64,000 bases of DNA from Cyanobacteria bacterium TGS_CYA1 (GCA_026129135.1 JAHCIQ010000009.1:1-64000); one strand, 5' to 3'. Counted from the stretch's first letter, positions 34,289-44,072 are shown. A program made the numbers and translations. The notes: generated from the letters alone by a model not told the origin.

Positions 34289-35353
34289 TTAAACAACATT
34301 CAACTTTTCTAAATGCTCCACGATTCTCATTGCCCCCAAACCGTCGCAAACCTGGAACGCAGCTCGACTCATTTTCATCAAGTACTTCGAATCCGTTAAG
34401 AGTCGATCAATTTCTTTGGCTATTACTTCGGGCTTCAAGTGAGAAACTGTTCCTAAGTCGTATATTGCACCAACCGAGGCAAGATTTGATGTTACAGCTT
34501 GCTGATTCAAAGCTAACGTAACTTGCACGGTTGGCAACCCAAGACAACATCTTTCCCATGAACTTGAGCCACCAGCACCCACTGCCAAATCAGACTCAAA
34601 AAACAAATGCGCCATATCTTCATGAGCGATCAGCACAGAAATTGGAAATTTCAACGATTTGCTCAAGGCTAGAATTTCTTGTTCGCGAAGAGAGTTATTG
34701 CCAATCACCACGGTTGCATTAAAGGCTGTTTTTACGTTCTCCAGCGCTGACAAAATTTTTAAAGTAATATTGTCCGGATCGGAGAGCCCCATAGAGATAA
34801 CAACATTTTTTTGGGTTGAGGTTTGTATTCGCTGTAACCGGTTGGTTAAACTTGAACTCCTTAATCTTGCAAATTCTTCTCTCAGAGGAGCGTAATCAAC
34901 ACCAGCTAAGACAACGGTATTTTCGCGCATAAAATTAGCGTATTCTCTACTTTTTCTTTGAAATGTCGGATCAATCAAAATATCAGCGCTGTGATGCCTA
35001 TTAGGCACATCATCGAGCGCCGCAACTTTAGAACAAATTTTTGATAGTCCAATTTCATAGTCCTCTTGCAACAAATAACTATCCACCAAGACTAAGTCTG
35101 GAATTAACCCGCTTGGAAGTAACGATTTTAAGTGATTGCAATCATCCACGTGTTTATTCTCGATTTCAATTTTATGCAGAAGACTTCTTACTGAACTATT
35201 CTCTCGAAACGGAACCATATCGAAGCTCCCACTCAAAGAAACAAAAAAGCACTCATGCCCACGCTTAGCAAATTCATTTGCAATAACGAGTGAACGCATT
35301 ACATGCCCTCCACCCTGCTCTTCAGAAGCGTCAGCACGAAACACGACCTTCAT
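34289..35353 (-). CDS. pseG: PseG-type UDP-sugar hydrolase
   Basis: A 354-residue GT-B-fold hydrolase that removes UDP from the 6-deoxy-AltdiNAc intermediate in pseudaminic acid synthesis. Catalytic His17 is intact in GGGHVMR, and the C-terminal substrate motif GAGGSSSWERCCLGLP and the following NQQ are present. The ATG overlaps the pseF stop (ATGA), so translation is coupled. It is the last biosynthetic gene of the minus-strand operon starting at 40889. Confidence 0.88.
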   Translation of the reverse strand: MKVVFRADASEEQGGGHVMRSLVIANEFAKRGHECFFVSLSGSFDMVPFRENSSVRSLLHKIEIENKHVDDCNHLKSLLPSGLIPDLVLVDSYLLQEDYEIGLSKICSKVAALDDVPNRHHSADILIDPTFQRKSREYANFMRENTVVLAGVDYAPLREEFARLRSSSLTNRLQRIQTSTQKNVVISMGLSDPDNITLKILSALENVKTAFNATVVIGNNSLREQEILALSKSLKFPISVLIAHEDMAHLFFESDLAVGAGGSSSWERCCLGLPTVQVTLALNQQAVTSNLASVGAIYDLGTVSHLKPEVIAKEIDRLLTDSKYLMKMSRAAFQVCDGLGAMRIVEHLEKLNVV

Positions 35354-36045
35354 TCAATTCTTTCTCTTCTAAGCCATTCGTACTTGAATTCAGCTATTGA
35401 CCAATCAGATAGAGTATCTATGTCTTGAACTTCCTCCTCTAAAAGTTCAAGAGGTTTAGCGCAATGAAAAAAATTTTTTTTCACTTCCTCTAGCCGACTA
35501 AGCCGAATCCAATAAAATTGACCGACGTCATGAAAAGCTGGCTCTAAATCTTGGGATCGGCATTGATAATATTGATCCCACATTAAGTCTAATCGATCTT
35601 CCAAAATTCTCAAAGATCTTTGTACAGGGTAAGAGAATCGACAGACTGGAATAACAGTTGAAGTGGTTCCATTTTTCAAAAGATCAAATGCTTTTTTCAA
35701 ATTATTTACTGTCACAAATGGAGCCGTAGCAAGAATGATACATGCATATTCATAGGCATTTCCCTGATTCGAATATCTTTGTATCACCTCATCAAGCACA
35801 AGTTCTAAGCCCGCATGATCACTCGAAGTTTCTGGACTACGCATAAATGGAACATCAGCACCATAAAATAGGGCGACCTCAGCAATCTTTTGGCAATCTG
35901 TCGAAACCATTACTGTGTCGAATAATCCGCTCGAAACAGCAGCTTCTATCGAATAAGAAATGATTGGCTTTCCCAAAAATGGTTTAACATTTTTATGGAC
36001 AATCCGTTTGCTACCACCACGAGCCGGAATTATCGCTAGATTCAT
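35350..36045 (-). CDS. pseF: Pseudaminate-type cytidylyltransferase
   Basis: A 231-residue CMP-sugar synthase that activates a nonulosonic acid with CTP. The N-terminal NLAIIPARGGSKRI and PFLGKPIISYSIEAA segments are typical of PseF, and DVPFMRSPE follows the second strand. The other cytidylyltransferase in this window (49559-50296) is of the LegF/PtmB type, so two different CMP-sugars are implied. An A8T7 run (35467-35481) lies in the coding sequence. The gene is 1 nt from the upstream deacetylase gene. Confidence 0.9.
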   Translation of the reverse strand: MNLAIIPARGGSKRIVHKNVKPFLGKPIISYSIEAAVSSGLFDTVMVSTDCQKIAEVALFYGADVPFMRSPETSSDHAGLELVLDEVIQRYSNQGNAYEYACIILATAPFVTVNNLKKAFDLLKNGTTSTVIPVCRFSYPVQRSLRILEDRLDLMWDQYYQCRSQDLEPAFHDVGQFYWIRLSRLEEVKKNFFHCAKPLELLEEEVQDIDTLSDWSIAEFKYEWLRRERIE

Positions 36046-36046
36046 T

Positions 36047-36757
36047 TCAATCCACCAATTCTCTTACCACTGCAAATGCCTCTGCCAATGGCATTCCCGA
36101 CGTTGAGCCTCTGATTGCAGCTAGTGCTTTGACAGCATCTGTCGAACGCGCATGAGGAAATTCACGCATTTCGATTTTATATTTTTCCAGAGCAAACAAT
36201 TTTTTCTCAAACACTCCCGAGACATTTACAAAGCGGTTAGGAATAAAACTTTGCTGCTGTTGCGGTGAATACCATTCTGTACTTGACAGCGTTTCAAAAG
36301 TGTAGATACATTTTACTGATGAATCTGGAATGGGGCGTGTGGCGGTTAGAACAGCACGGTGAACTACCTGATGGTCGATATTTAAATCTCCGCCATGATG
36401 AGTGTAGACCATGTTAGGTCGATATTCTGCAATATAAACCTCTATTTTTTTTACGACATCAAGCAAAGCTACAGTATCCAAACAATTGTCAGGGAAACCT
36501 AAAAAAACTGGAGTGTTTGTTCCCAGTTCCTCAGCCGCTGCAATTGCACAGGCTTTCAACAGTACTATTTCATCATTTGCTTCAACCCCAACATTATCTT
36601 TTGAATGCCTAGACGTAGCGCCTTGAGCTACAATTAGAACATTTACCTCATCTCCATTCTCAACATGCTTAGCCATGGTTGCTCCCGCCCCTAAAATTTC
36701 ATCATCTGGATGCGCAGCGACGATTAAGACTCGATTCTTTTTAATCCTTATCTGCAT
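36047..36757 (-). CDS. PIG-L/LmbE-family deacetylase
   Basis: A 236-residue zinc-dependent N-deacetylase. Metal-binding AHPDDE lies at the N-terminus (VLIVAAHPDDEILGAGAT) and the second site is HHGGDLNIDHQVVH. The family removes N-acetyl groups from amino sugars. In this operon it could deacetylate a nonulosonic-acid intermediate so that another acyl group can be added. That role is inference. Its start overlaps the WbqC-like gene by 17 nt. Confidence 0.9.
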   Translation of the reverse strand: MQIRIKKNRVLIVAAHPDDEILGAGATMAKHVENGDEVNVLIVAQGATSRHSKDNVGVEANDEIVLLKACAIAAAEELGTNTPVFLGFPDNCLDTVALLDVVKKIEVYIAEYRPNMVYTHHGGDLNIDHQVVHRAVLTATRPIPDSSVKCIYTFETLSSTEWYSPQQQQSFIPNRFVNVSGVFEKKLFALEKYKIEMREFPHARSTDAVKALAAIRGSTSGMPLAEAFAVVRELVD

Positions 36758-37469
36758 TCATGCTTTCCCCGTCTTCTACTTTTCCCGTTAAGATTCGCTT
36801 GCTAACAGGACCGTGGTTAAATAACAAATCGATTGCGGACATATAGGGTTCAAATGGCTCCCAACGTTGCTTGTAAACAGGATGAGAATAGTCATGATAA
36901 ATGACTTTGATGCCCGCATCTTCAAACTTTTTTTCACATATGTAGTCGCGTCCGAAGGGTCCTGAAATGTAGGTAGAACACTCCACCTTTTTGCACAAAT
37001 CCAAAATCAAATCGTCTTTGAAAAAATTAGAATTCAGTTGTGTACTAGAAATTATCGGAGTATTTATTTCGAAAGCTTTGAGCAAGTAACTTGTTTGCTC
37101 TCGACAGAGATCAAACAGCATCTGCCAGTCCTGGTGATAAAACGATTCAAAAAATTGTTTGTGTTCGTTAAAAAATCTAGTTTTAGCATAAGCGTGCTTT
37201 ATGGATTGATAGTGCTCGTTGCGCCAGTTTTTTTCGTTTTGAATTTCAATCCGATTAATGGGAAGATCAAATCCTTTACCTTTTGTCTTTACTGGCACTG
37301 TCAGCCAATTCCAACCGTTGGCAGTTCTAATTCTATTCCTAACAGTAAAACTGCGTTTTTCAAGTTGTACGTGATCCAATACGATATGAAGATCACTTTC
37401 TGCGATTCTGGCAAAATATCCTAACCATGGCAAATATGCAGGTTGGCTTATTGAGACTAATTTCGCCAT
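36741..37469 (-). CDS. WbqC-family protein
   Basis: A 242-residue soluble protein of the WbqC-like family (SISQPAYLPWLGYFARI at the start, SFTVRNRI, then TYISGPFGRDYI). Family genes are common in O-antigen and nonulosonic-acid clusters. Their reaction is not firmly known; transfer of an aminoacyl or acyl group to an amino sugar has been suggested. Being directly upstream of a PIG-L deacetylase fits a deacetylate-then-reacylate sequence, which is inference. Confidence 0.85.
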   Translation of the reverse strand: MAKLVSISQPAYLPWLGYFARIAESDLHIVLDHVQLEKRSFTVRNRIRTANGWNWLTVPVKTKGKGFDLPINRIEIQNEKNWRNEHYQSIKHAYAKTRFFNEHKQFFESFYHQDWQMLFDLCREQTSYLLKAFEINTPIISSTQLNSNFFKDDLILDLCKKVECSTYISGPFGRDYICEKKFEDAGIKVIYHDYSHPVYKQRWEPFEPYMSAIDLLFNHGPVSKRILTGKVEDGESMNADKD

Positions 37470-37471
37470 AG

Positions 37472-38092
37472 TTAGACAATCTCACGAAACATGTGGACGG
37501 TGAAATCATTCGGCAGGTAATCATGGCGAACTCTGCACCAAGGTGTAATTTTCAAACAAAAATCTAAAACTTCTGCCGGGTCTGCATAAAATTCGTTAGG
37601 TTCGGTTTCTACTGCTAACTTACTTAAAGAATTGAATGCTATCCCGATCTTACAGAGAGAAAAAAGACGAGTTATCAACTCCTTCATCCGTTCTTTATCG
37701 CATGCTAGAAAAAAAATTCCACTTGCGACAACTACGTCATGCTTATTTATTTCAACACTTTCTAGACTACTATTTTCAAATAGATTCTTATAAATTGGAT
37801 GGTTGAGGCGTGCTTGATCTATCATCCTCTCTACAGCATCAATGCCGTGATAATCAAACTCGATTTCACTCTCAATCAAGAAATCGAGCATGTGTCCTAT
37901 TCCGCAACCAACATCTAAAATAGAAACTCTTTTATTAAGAGATAAAAATGGCTCTAAAAGCACTTCAAACCGCAACCGTTGACTATATTGCGATCCCCAA
38001 TTGACTGCTTCATGATTGTTGCCGTGCTTATTTATAAGGGGCTCAAAGTGCTCGCTCAAGATTGTCTCGAGTTTTTTTGCATTCTCAGTCAT
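37472..38092 (-). CDS. Class I SAM-dependent methyltransferase
   Basis: A 206-residue Rossmann-fold methyltransferase. Motif I is SILDVGCGIGHMLDF, then DYHGIDAVERMIDQAR for motif II. The substrate is unknown; methylation of the glycan or its precursor is plausible from the operon. The ATG directly abuts the stop of the upstream methyltransferase gene (TAA then ATG), so the two are coupled. Confidence 0.87.
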   Translation of the reverse strand: MTENAKKLETILSEHFEPLINKHGNNHEAVNWGSQYSQRLRFEVLLEPFLSLNKRVSILDVGCGIGHMLDFLIESEIEFDYHGIDAVERMIDQARLNHPIYKNLFENSSLESVEINKHDVVVASGIFFLACDKERMKELITRLFSLCKIGIAFNSLSKLAVETEPNEFYADPAEVLDFCLKITPWCRVRHDYLPNDFTVHMFREIV

Positions 38093-38791
38093 TTATTCGA
38101 GATTAACCTTACTAGCAATGATTCTCCATTCAGAATGGACAGAATTGGCCGCTGTAGTGACATCAGTTATCTCTACTCTCTGAATGTTCTCAACGATAAA
38201 ATTGATTCCTAACGCGTCGATAGCTTGGCGTTTCCCATAGAAACAGATTTGTCCAACATCAGTCATTGTGCCGCTTTTAATATTTTCAATCACCCCATCC
38301 TCCCCGAAACTGCCAGAGGCGAAGCTGGAATGATTTTCGCTATATGGATTGAAAAAAAACTTGCCACCCGGTTTCAAGACTCTAGCTATTTCTTTTATAG
38401 CTTGACGACCGGCTTTAAAACCGCAGCAAGTTATTGATCCTCGATCTATGACCAAGTCAAAAAAATCATTCAAAAACGGTAATTCGGTGAAGTTTCCAAC
38501 TACAATTTCAGCTTCAAGACCGTTTTCTTCTAAAAAATTCTTCGCAAACTCTACTGCCGAAACACTTCCGTCTATTCCAAAAGTGTCAAACCCTTCACGA
38601 GCAAGGAAATACAAATTATTACCAGTCCCAGAACCGACCTCAAGAATGCGGACATTGGATCGGTCCACGTCTCGCGGCGCATTTCGGAACACAAAAGTTA
38701 CCACGCTATCGTAGGGATATCTAACTACATGTCCCTTCGAATAAATAGTTTCCCAAACAGGATCGAGTGTCTTAGCGCGTAAATTTGACAC
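38093..38791 (-). CDS. Class I SAM-dependent methyltransferase
   Basis: A 232-residue methyltransferase with motif I RILEVGSGTGNNLYFLAREG, motif II DTFGIDGSVSAVEFA and FDLVIDRGSITCC before the post-motif. It differs clearly in sequence from the methyltransferase immediately downstream, so the two probably modify different positions. It is separated by 68 nt from the NeuB-type gene upstream. Confidence 0.87.
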   Translation of the reverse strand: MSNLRAKTLDPVWETIYSKGHVVRYPYDSVVTFVFRNAPRDVDRSNVRILEVGSGTGNNLYFLAREGFDTFGIDGSVSAVEFAKNFLEENGLEAEIVVGNFTELPFLNDFFDLVIDRGSITCCGFKAGRQAIKEIARVLKPGGKFFFNPYSENHSSFASGSFGEDGVIENIKSGTMTDVGQICFYGKRQAIDALGINFIVENIQRVEITDVTTAANSVHSEWRIIASKVNLE

Positions 38792-38859
38792 AGATTTAAT
38801 TCCAAAATTAAAAACCCAAAGATTATAGCGTCATCGTCGCGAACTTAAATGATTCTCAC

Positions 38860-39936
38860 TTAAAGTCCCAATAAATCAGATTCGAGAATTACTTGAAACT
38901 TTTCAAGGTCGCGTCTCAATTCTCTCCCCAAAATTGATTTCAGCATGTATACGGGCACCCCGTTACCCGGGCGCTTAAATACGACATCTTCTTCAGTTAA
39001 GATATTTCCTGCCCTGAGTGCCTTTGCCGACGCACAAGACAATCTGAAATTAGAACGACCTACCAATTCACTTTCAGCAGGAACCAATTCGTCAGCTCCA
39101 AGAAGCTTTTCCATAAGTCTAATTTTTTGCACCAAAGTTCTCATTTCTTTTGGATTACTTGAAAATCTATGGTCAGGCCCGGGCAAATACTTATCTAAAG
39201 TAAAGTGCTTTTCAATCCAGCAAGCGCCCAGCGCAACGGCTCCAATAGCCGCATCCGTGCCTTCGGAATGATCTGAAAAACCCACAAGACAATTGAACTT
39301 TGAACGCAAAGTGGATATTTTCCGAAGGTTTACATGCTCTGGCGCTGTAGGATAAGAAGAAGTACAGTGAAGAACAATAAGCTGTTCATTACCACTATTT
39401 CGTACTGCATTCACAGCAATATCAATTTCTTCTTCATCGGCCATTCCCGTTGCAAGAACAACAGGCAGACCAGTTCTGCCCATGTATTCTAAAAGAGCAG
39501 AATGGGTTAAAAAGTCGGATCCATTTTTTAAAAGGCAGACTTTCTCTTTCACAAGAAGATCTACCCCGGCCTTACTCGTAGGAGTACTGTGAAATATCAC
39601 TCCCGAATTAGTGCAGTATTCATTCAACATTGTTAAATTGGCATCGGACAATTCACAGCGCTTGAACATTTCATACTGGAGCTCAGTGATTTCCTTATTA
39701 TTATTCATATATTGGTAAGTCAAGTCACTTTCAGGCTGCAAAAAGTCTTCTGTGAGATAGCTTTGAAACTTGACGCTGTCTACACCTGCTTCAACTGCCG
39801 CATCTATAGTTTTTTTTGCTAGATTCATATCACCATTGTGATTAATACCTATTTCGGCAACAATAAAAACGGGCATACGTGCGCCAATTTGGCGATTTCC
39901 GATTTTTACTAAAGGTTCATTTTCAATACTGATCAT
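38860..39936 (-). CDS. NeuB-family nonulosonic acid synthase
   Basis: A 358-residue enzyme that condenses phosphoenolpyruvate with a six-carbon amino sugar. NeuB TIM barrel: FIVAEIGINHNGDMNLAKKT, HCTSSYPTAPEHVNLRK, and the IEKHFTLDKYLPGPDHRF stretch. A C-terminal SAF (antifreeze-like) domain follows from about residue 295. Although it is in an operon with pseF and pseG, the AEIGINHNG motif is closer to NeuB/LegI synthases than to PseI, whose motif I recall as AELSANH. Its stop region is 68 nt from the first methyltransferase, and its start overlaps the GNAT gene (ATGA). Confidence 0.88.
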   Translation of the reverse strand: MISIENEPLVKIGNRQIGARMPVFIVAEIGINHNGDMNLAKKTIDAAVEAGVDSVKFQSYLTEDFLQPESDLTYQYMNNNKEITELQYEMFKRCELSDANLTMLNEYCTNSGVIFHSTPTSKAGVDLLVKEKVCLLKNGSDFLTHSALLEYMGRTGLPVVLATGMADEEEIDIAVNAVRNSGNEQLIVLHCTSSYPTAPEHVNLRKISTLRSKFNCLVGFSDHSEGTDAAIGAVALGACWIEKHFTLDKYLPGPDHRFSSNPKEMRTLVQKIRLMEKLLGADELVPAESELVGRSNFRLSCASAKALRAGNILTEEDVVFKRPGNGVPVYMLKSILGRELRRDLEKFQVILESDLLGL

Positions 39937-40889
39937 AAAGTCTCTCCAAAATATTTTCTGTATTGATGCGCAACCATTTTGGGCTTAGCTCCCAACTTCT
40001 GCCACGTTCTTTGTACCGCTAGGTTAGATATATGAGTCCAAATCTCCACAGTTCGATAAGAGCGCTCTTCCAAATAACTAGTCGCGCATTCAACAAGAGA
40101 TTGATAAACGCCTTGTCCACGAAAATTCGGTAAAACTGCGTTAAGAGGAATCTCCGCACTCTTCTCAGTCACATTCTTTTTTACGGTTAGAAATCCAGCG
40201 AGGGTACCATTGTAGACTGCAACGAAAACCAGGTCCGCCATTCCTCTTTTGGCAAAGGAATTGTAAATCCACTGCCGGTACAGGTCTTTGACTTTGCCTT
40301 GCTCAAGAAAGATATCGCTGTTAAATCTATTAACATTATGCGAGCGACTTCCAAAACAAGTTTCACTTATAGACTGCAATTCAACCATGTCTTCTTGGGT
40401 TGCCAAACGCAATTCGATGTTTTTGTTGCATCTAGTCGCTAATTTTTTTATTTTCAGGGAGTACAAAATTGATGTGTCCATCAACTCAAAATGGGCAGTG
40501 GAAAGCAAATGATTGCCAATTGTGTCTTCCGGATGAACTAATACTGAAAGATATTGATACTGAGCCTGAGAAGCTTTTTTTAAAAACTCCGTCAATAAGA
40601 TATTGCCAGCCACTAAAAAATCATGGTCATGAGGACTGACTTCTGGAATTATAAAAGGAAAAATTTTTCCCATCTTTAGTCCAAAATGCCTACTATCCCA
40701 ATCCAAATGCTTAATTCCAAACAACCATTTGTGCTCACCGGTCCTGTTCTTAGTCAAATAATTACTACTGGCTATCATAGCCTTTAGTGAATCTTCAAAC
40801 TCGATAGATACAAAATGTCGACTTGAGCGCCACTGCTTCTCGGCTTCAACTAAAAACGTTTCGGAAATATTTTGAACTATCCTTGGCAT
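39933..40889 (-). CDS. GNAT-family N-acetyltransferase
   Basis: A 318-residue protein with two parts. The N-terminal half has HLDWDSRHFGLKMGKIFPF, as in WecD-type sugar N-acetyltransferases. The C-terminal half is a complete GNAT fold (LRLATQEDMVELQSISETCF, then AVLPNFRGQGVYQSLVECA for acetyl-CoA binding). It may supply the PseH/LegH-type 4-N-acetylation or another N-acyl group. It is the first gene of the minus-strand operon and is divergent from the GT-B gene at 40965. Confidence 0.8.
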   Translation of the reverse strand: MPRIVQNISETFLVEAEKQWRSSRHFVSIEFEDSLKAMIASSNYLTKNRTGEHKWLFGIKHLDWDSRHFGLKMGKIFPFIIPEVSPHDHDFLVAGNILLTEFLKKASQAQYQYLSVLVHPEDTIGNHLLSTAHFELMDTSILYSLKIKKLATRCNKNIELRLATQEDMVELQSISETCFGSRSHNVNRFNSDIFLEQGKVKDLYRQWIYNSFAKRGMADLVFVAVYNGTLAGFLTVKKNVTEKSAEIPLNAVLPNFRGQGVYQSLVECATSYLEERSYRTVEIWTHISNLAVQRTWQKLGAKPKMVAHQYRKYFGETL

Positions 40890-40964
40890 AAGAGCTTGAT
40901 TTTATCACTATCTATTAAAGTCTATGTGTTATTCTAGGCTTGAAACGGGGAGCGAAATCAAATT

Positions 40965-42713
40965 ATGGTGAAGGCTCTTATCGAGCGAATTTTTAAATCC
41001 TTCTTCACGAGTTCAAAAAAACCTATCGTTGCGGTAAGTGAGAATGTTTCCGACGAGGACTGGTTGAGTGATGGCTACAGCTGGATTCCGGAGTGGAAAA
41101 GTATTATTGGTGCCGATTGGGATGAATGGGAACGACGTAGAGAAGAGGCACGAGGTGGTCCTAAAGTATTAATTGCCACTACAGTTGGTGGCAACTCGAT
41201 GCTAACTCCACTTGAAACTCTTTATGCGGTCGGTCTAACGTTAAGAGGGGCAGAAGTACACTTTTTACTGTGCGATAAAGTTCTGCCTGCCTGCCAAAAT
41301 GCTTACGGAACAGATCTTGCTAGTCAAAAGAATTTTCTTGCAGATGGCGCCGGAAAAGACATGTGCAATTGGTGCTTTGATTGTGGATCCAGAAGCATTG
41401 TCCCTCTGGGTCTTCCGACACACAAAGTATCCGATTTTCTATCTGAAGCAAATGTTGCAAACGCTGATTTGCTTTCATCAAAAGCCAATGCAGCGGACAT
41501 AAATTCTTACAAATATCAGGATATAGAACTCGGCGAAAGCGTCATGTCCGGAGCGCTTCGCTTTTTTGGAAGGGGAGACTTCGATGGAGAAATTTATTCA
41601 ACGGAAGTACTGAAACGTTTTTTAAAAGGTGGAATTTTATGCGTAGATGCGCTCAACAAACTATACGAAGAATTTGAATTTGAGCACACTTTAGTGAATC
41701 AAGGATTTTATGTGCCTCAAGGAATCGCAGTAGAAGTTGCAAAAAGAAGAGGCAATCACCTCATCTGCTGGGATGTCTGCTATAGAAACAACTGTATAAC
41801 AATGTCCCATAGCGATACTTACTACCGATCGCTTGTAGATGATTCGATTGAACTATGGAATAAGTCGTTATGGACAGAAAAGCTCGAAAACGAAATAACA
41901 AATTATCTTACTAGTCGCTGGTCGGGCAAATACGATTGGATGAAGTTTAACGAAGCCGGTGCCAATTCCAATCCCGACGAATTGATGCAAGAAATTGGCA
42001 TCAATCCAAGTATTCCAGTGATAGGCCTGCTCACTAACGTTGTTTGGGACGCCCAAGTTTACTATCCGGGAAATTCCTTTCCCAATATGCTTGACTGGCT
42101 TTTAAAAACCGTGCGCTTTTTCGCAGCCAGAGTCGACCTTCAGTTACTGATTCGAGTACATCCAGCGGAACTCAAAAGCTGGCAGAAATCCAGACAATTT
42201 GTAGAAGAAGAAATCAAAAAAGAATTTCCGATTCTTCCAAAAAATATCTTTATCATTCCGCCTCAAAGTACAATCAATACTTACAAAGCAATGATGGCAT
42301 GCGACTCTGTGCTTATTTATGCAACAACCGCAGGCTTGGAGTTAGCCTGCATGGGCATTCCTACTATTATCGCTGGCGAAGCGTGGATGAGAGGTAAATC
42401 AATAGGGATTGATATCACAAGCCAAGAACAATATTTTAAAATACTGGATTCGCTGCCATTGAAAGAACGTCTCGATTCCGCACAAATTTCGAAAGCAAAA
42501 AAGTATGCCTACCATTTTTATCTAAGAAAAATGATTGAACTTGGAATGCTAGAGCCCATGCCCTATGAAAACTGCCCTTATCGAATTCCCAAAATTGGAA
42601 TTTCAGGATTTGATGCCGGTTCTGACTTGGGCTTAGACATCATTTGCAACGGTATTTTGAACAATTCATCGTTTGTTTTTCCAGCCGAAACTAGAAGTGA
42701 AAATCTAAGTTAA
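40965..42713 (+). CDS. Capsule-type GT-B glycosyltransferase, paralogue 1
   Basis: A 582-residue soluble protein of the capsule polysaccharide synthesis type. The C-terminal half has LLIRVHPAELKSW, NIFIIPPQSTINTYKAMM and SVLIYATTAGLELACMG, the nucleotide-sugar half of a GT-B fold as in KpsC/KpsS-type Kdo transferases. The N-terminal half carries five conserved cysteines (C103, C110 and C134-N-W-C137-F-D-C140) that could bind a metal. Transfer of a CMP-nonulosonic acid is an inference from this similarity and the gene neighbours. Its paralogue is at 47002-48738. Confidence 0.72.
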   Translation: MVKALIERIFKSFFTSSKKPIVAVSENVSDEDWLSDGYSWIPEWKSIIGADWDEWERRREEARGGPKVLIATTVGGNSMLTPLETLYAVGLTLRGAEVHFLLCDKVLPACQNAYGTDLASQKNFLADGAGKDMCNWCFDCGSRSIVPLGLPTHKVSDFLSEANVANADLLSSKANAADINSYKYQDIELGESVMSGALRFFGRGDFDGEIYSTEVLKRFLKGGILCVDALNKLYEEFEFEHTLVNQGFYVPQGIAVEVAKRRGNHLICWDVCYRNNCITMSHSDTYYRSLVDDSIELWNKSLWTEKLENEITNYLTSRWSGKYDWMKFNEAGANSNPDELMQEIGINPSIPVIGLLTNVVWDAQVYYPGNSFPNMLDWLLKTVRFFAARVDLQLLIRVHPAELKSWQKSRQFVEEEIKKEFPILPKNIFIIPPQSTINTYKAMMACDSVLIYATTAGLELACMGIPTIIAGEAWMRGKSIGIDITSQEQYFKILDSLPLKERLDSAQISKAKKYAYHFYLRKMIELGMLEPMPYENCPYRIPKIGISGFDAGSDLGLDIICNGILNNSSFVFPAETRSENLS

Positions 42714-42735
42714 AAAATTCTGATATCGCTAAAGA

Positions 42736-43896
42736 CTATTGAAATATTTTGAACTTTAATACGTTCTGAAATTTCCACTTAAGACCCAATTTTTTCAGTA
42801 TTTCAACTTGTTTATCGAAAAGACTGTGCAACAGCAAGTATTCAGTTTCGAGTCGTTTAAATTCCTCCTCGATTTTGCCATATCGCGCTTTTTTTCGAAA
42901 ATACTTTCGCTCGTTTAATCCTAGAATTTGAATCCATTCCTCAAATTCCAATTCCTGATTTTTGACTGGCACAAATTCATCTGTAGAATCCCCTTTGAAC
43001 GCTTGCTCAAACTCCCTCGAATTTTCAAAAACTAGCGGCGCTGGAGGACTTACGATTTTGCGCTTCACAAGCTGTTCGACTACATCTTCATAACGTTTTC
43101 GCAGATTGCAATTACCTTCGAACAATTGAATGTAACCATCCTTAAGAGTCCTTAAATCAGAATCCAATTGTTCATATTTGTTGTTGAGTACGCTGCAAAC
43201 TTCTTCCAAATTATCAAAAAACGATGTTGCATTTTCAGCCACAATTACTTCGACTTCGGTCAACTTTCCTTCATCAGACAAACTTCCCGAATATTTACGA
43301 TATAAATAAAGCGGCTCATCGATTTGATGGACTTTTAGTCCAAGAGCAAAAACTCGAATCCAAAAATCTACGTCGGGAGAACTTTTGATATTTTGATTAA
43401 ACCCACCAGCTTTTTCAAATACGCTTCTTCGAAACAAAACGGTGCTTGGGATAGGCAGACCAGACATCAATTTTGCAAGAGTTGCATTAGGCGACCAAAT
43501 CATTTCGACATCGCCAAAAATCTTTACCTGCGTATAAACAGCTGAAAGGTCTTCAGATTCTTGTAATTTACTGACAGTTTTTATCAAAAAATCTGGATGA
43601 ATCAAATCATCAGCATCCAGAGGAAGAATCAAATCTCCTTTGGAAGCGTGAAATGCTGTATTTCTCGCAGCTGCTAGCCCCTGGTTGGTTTCGTGGTCAA
43701 TGAAATTGATGCGGCTCAGATCAAAATCGCCGAGTAAATCTTTTACCCTAGGCAGGCGAGAACCATCGTTAACAATTATGATTTCTATATTCTCGTAACT
43801 CTGCTGAAACACGCTCTGCACCGTCTCGCGCACGTACTGGTGCGCATTGTAAAACGGTATTAACACTGAAACAAGCGGTGACGGCGAACTCAACAT
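42736..43896 (-). CDS. Family 2 glycosyltransferase with C-terminal coiled coil
   Basis: A 386-residue protein. Residues about 8-220 form a GT2 GT-A domain (VSVLIPFYNAHQYVRETVQS, IIIVNDGS, LPLDADDLIHPDF, SSPDVDFWIRV). Residues 230-386 are charged and helical, probably coiled coil, and could bind a membrane partner. Donor and acceptor are unknown. It is convergent with the gene at 40965 (22-nt gap) and divergent from the exporter genes. Confidence 0.88.
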   Translation of the reverse strand: MLSSPSPLVSVLIPFYNAHQYVRETVQSVFQQSYENIEIIIVNDGSRLPRVKDLLGDFDLSRINFIDHETNQGLAAARNTAFHASKGDLILPLDADDLIHPDFLIKTVSKLQESEDLSAVYTQVKIFGDVEMIWSPNATLAKLMSGLPIPSTVLFRRSVFEKAGGFNQNIKSSPDVDFWIRVFALGLKVHQIDEPLYLYRKYSGSLSDEGKLTEVEVIVAENATSFFDNLEEVCSVLNNKYEQLDSDLRTLKDGYIQLFEGNCNLRKRYEDVVEQLVKRKIVSPPAPLVFENSREFEQAFKGDSTDEFVPVKNQELEFEEWIQILGLNERKYFRKKARYGKIEEEFKRLETEYLLLHSLFDKQVEILKKLGLKWKFQNVLKFKIFQ

Positions 43897-44072
43897 TATG
43901 GATTAAAACTCATAATCGAAGGGATTCTCGACATAAAGTGGGATGTTCAGCTTATCCGAACACACCACCATCTAACAGCTTAAACTCCATATCTGACTAA
44001 ATTATTAAGGTAGTAACTCGATTCGCATCCTGTCATGTGCTAGCATCTTGTAATCCTCAACCCACATGTTTT

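Noticed and set aside
44009-44016. GGTAG resembling the ops/JUMPstart element before the exporter genes
   Set aside because: Only five bases match and the rest of JUMPstart is absent.
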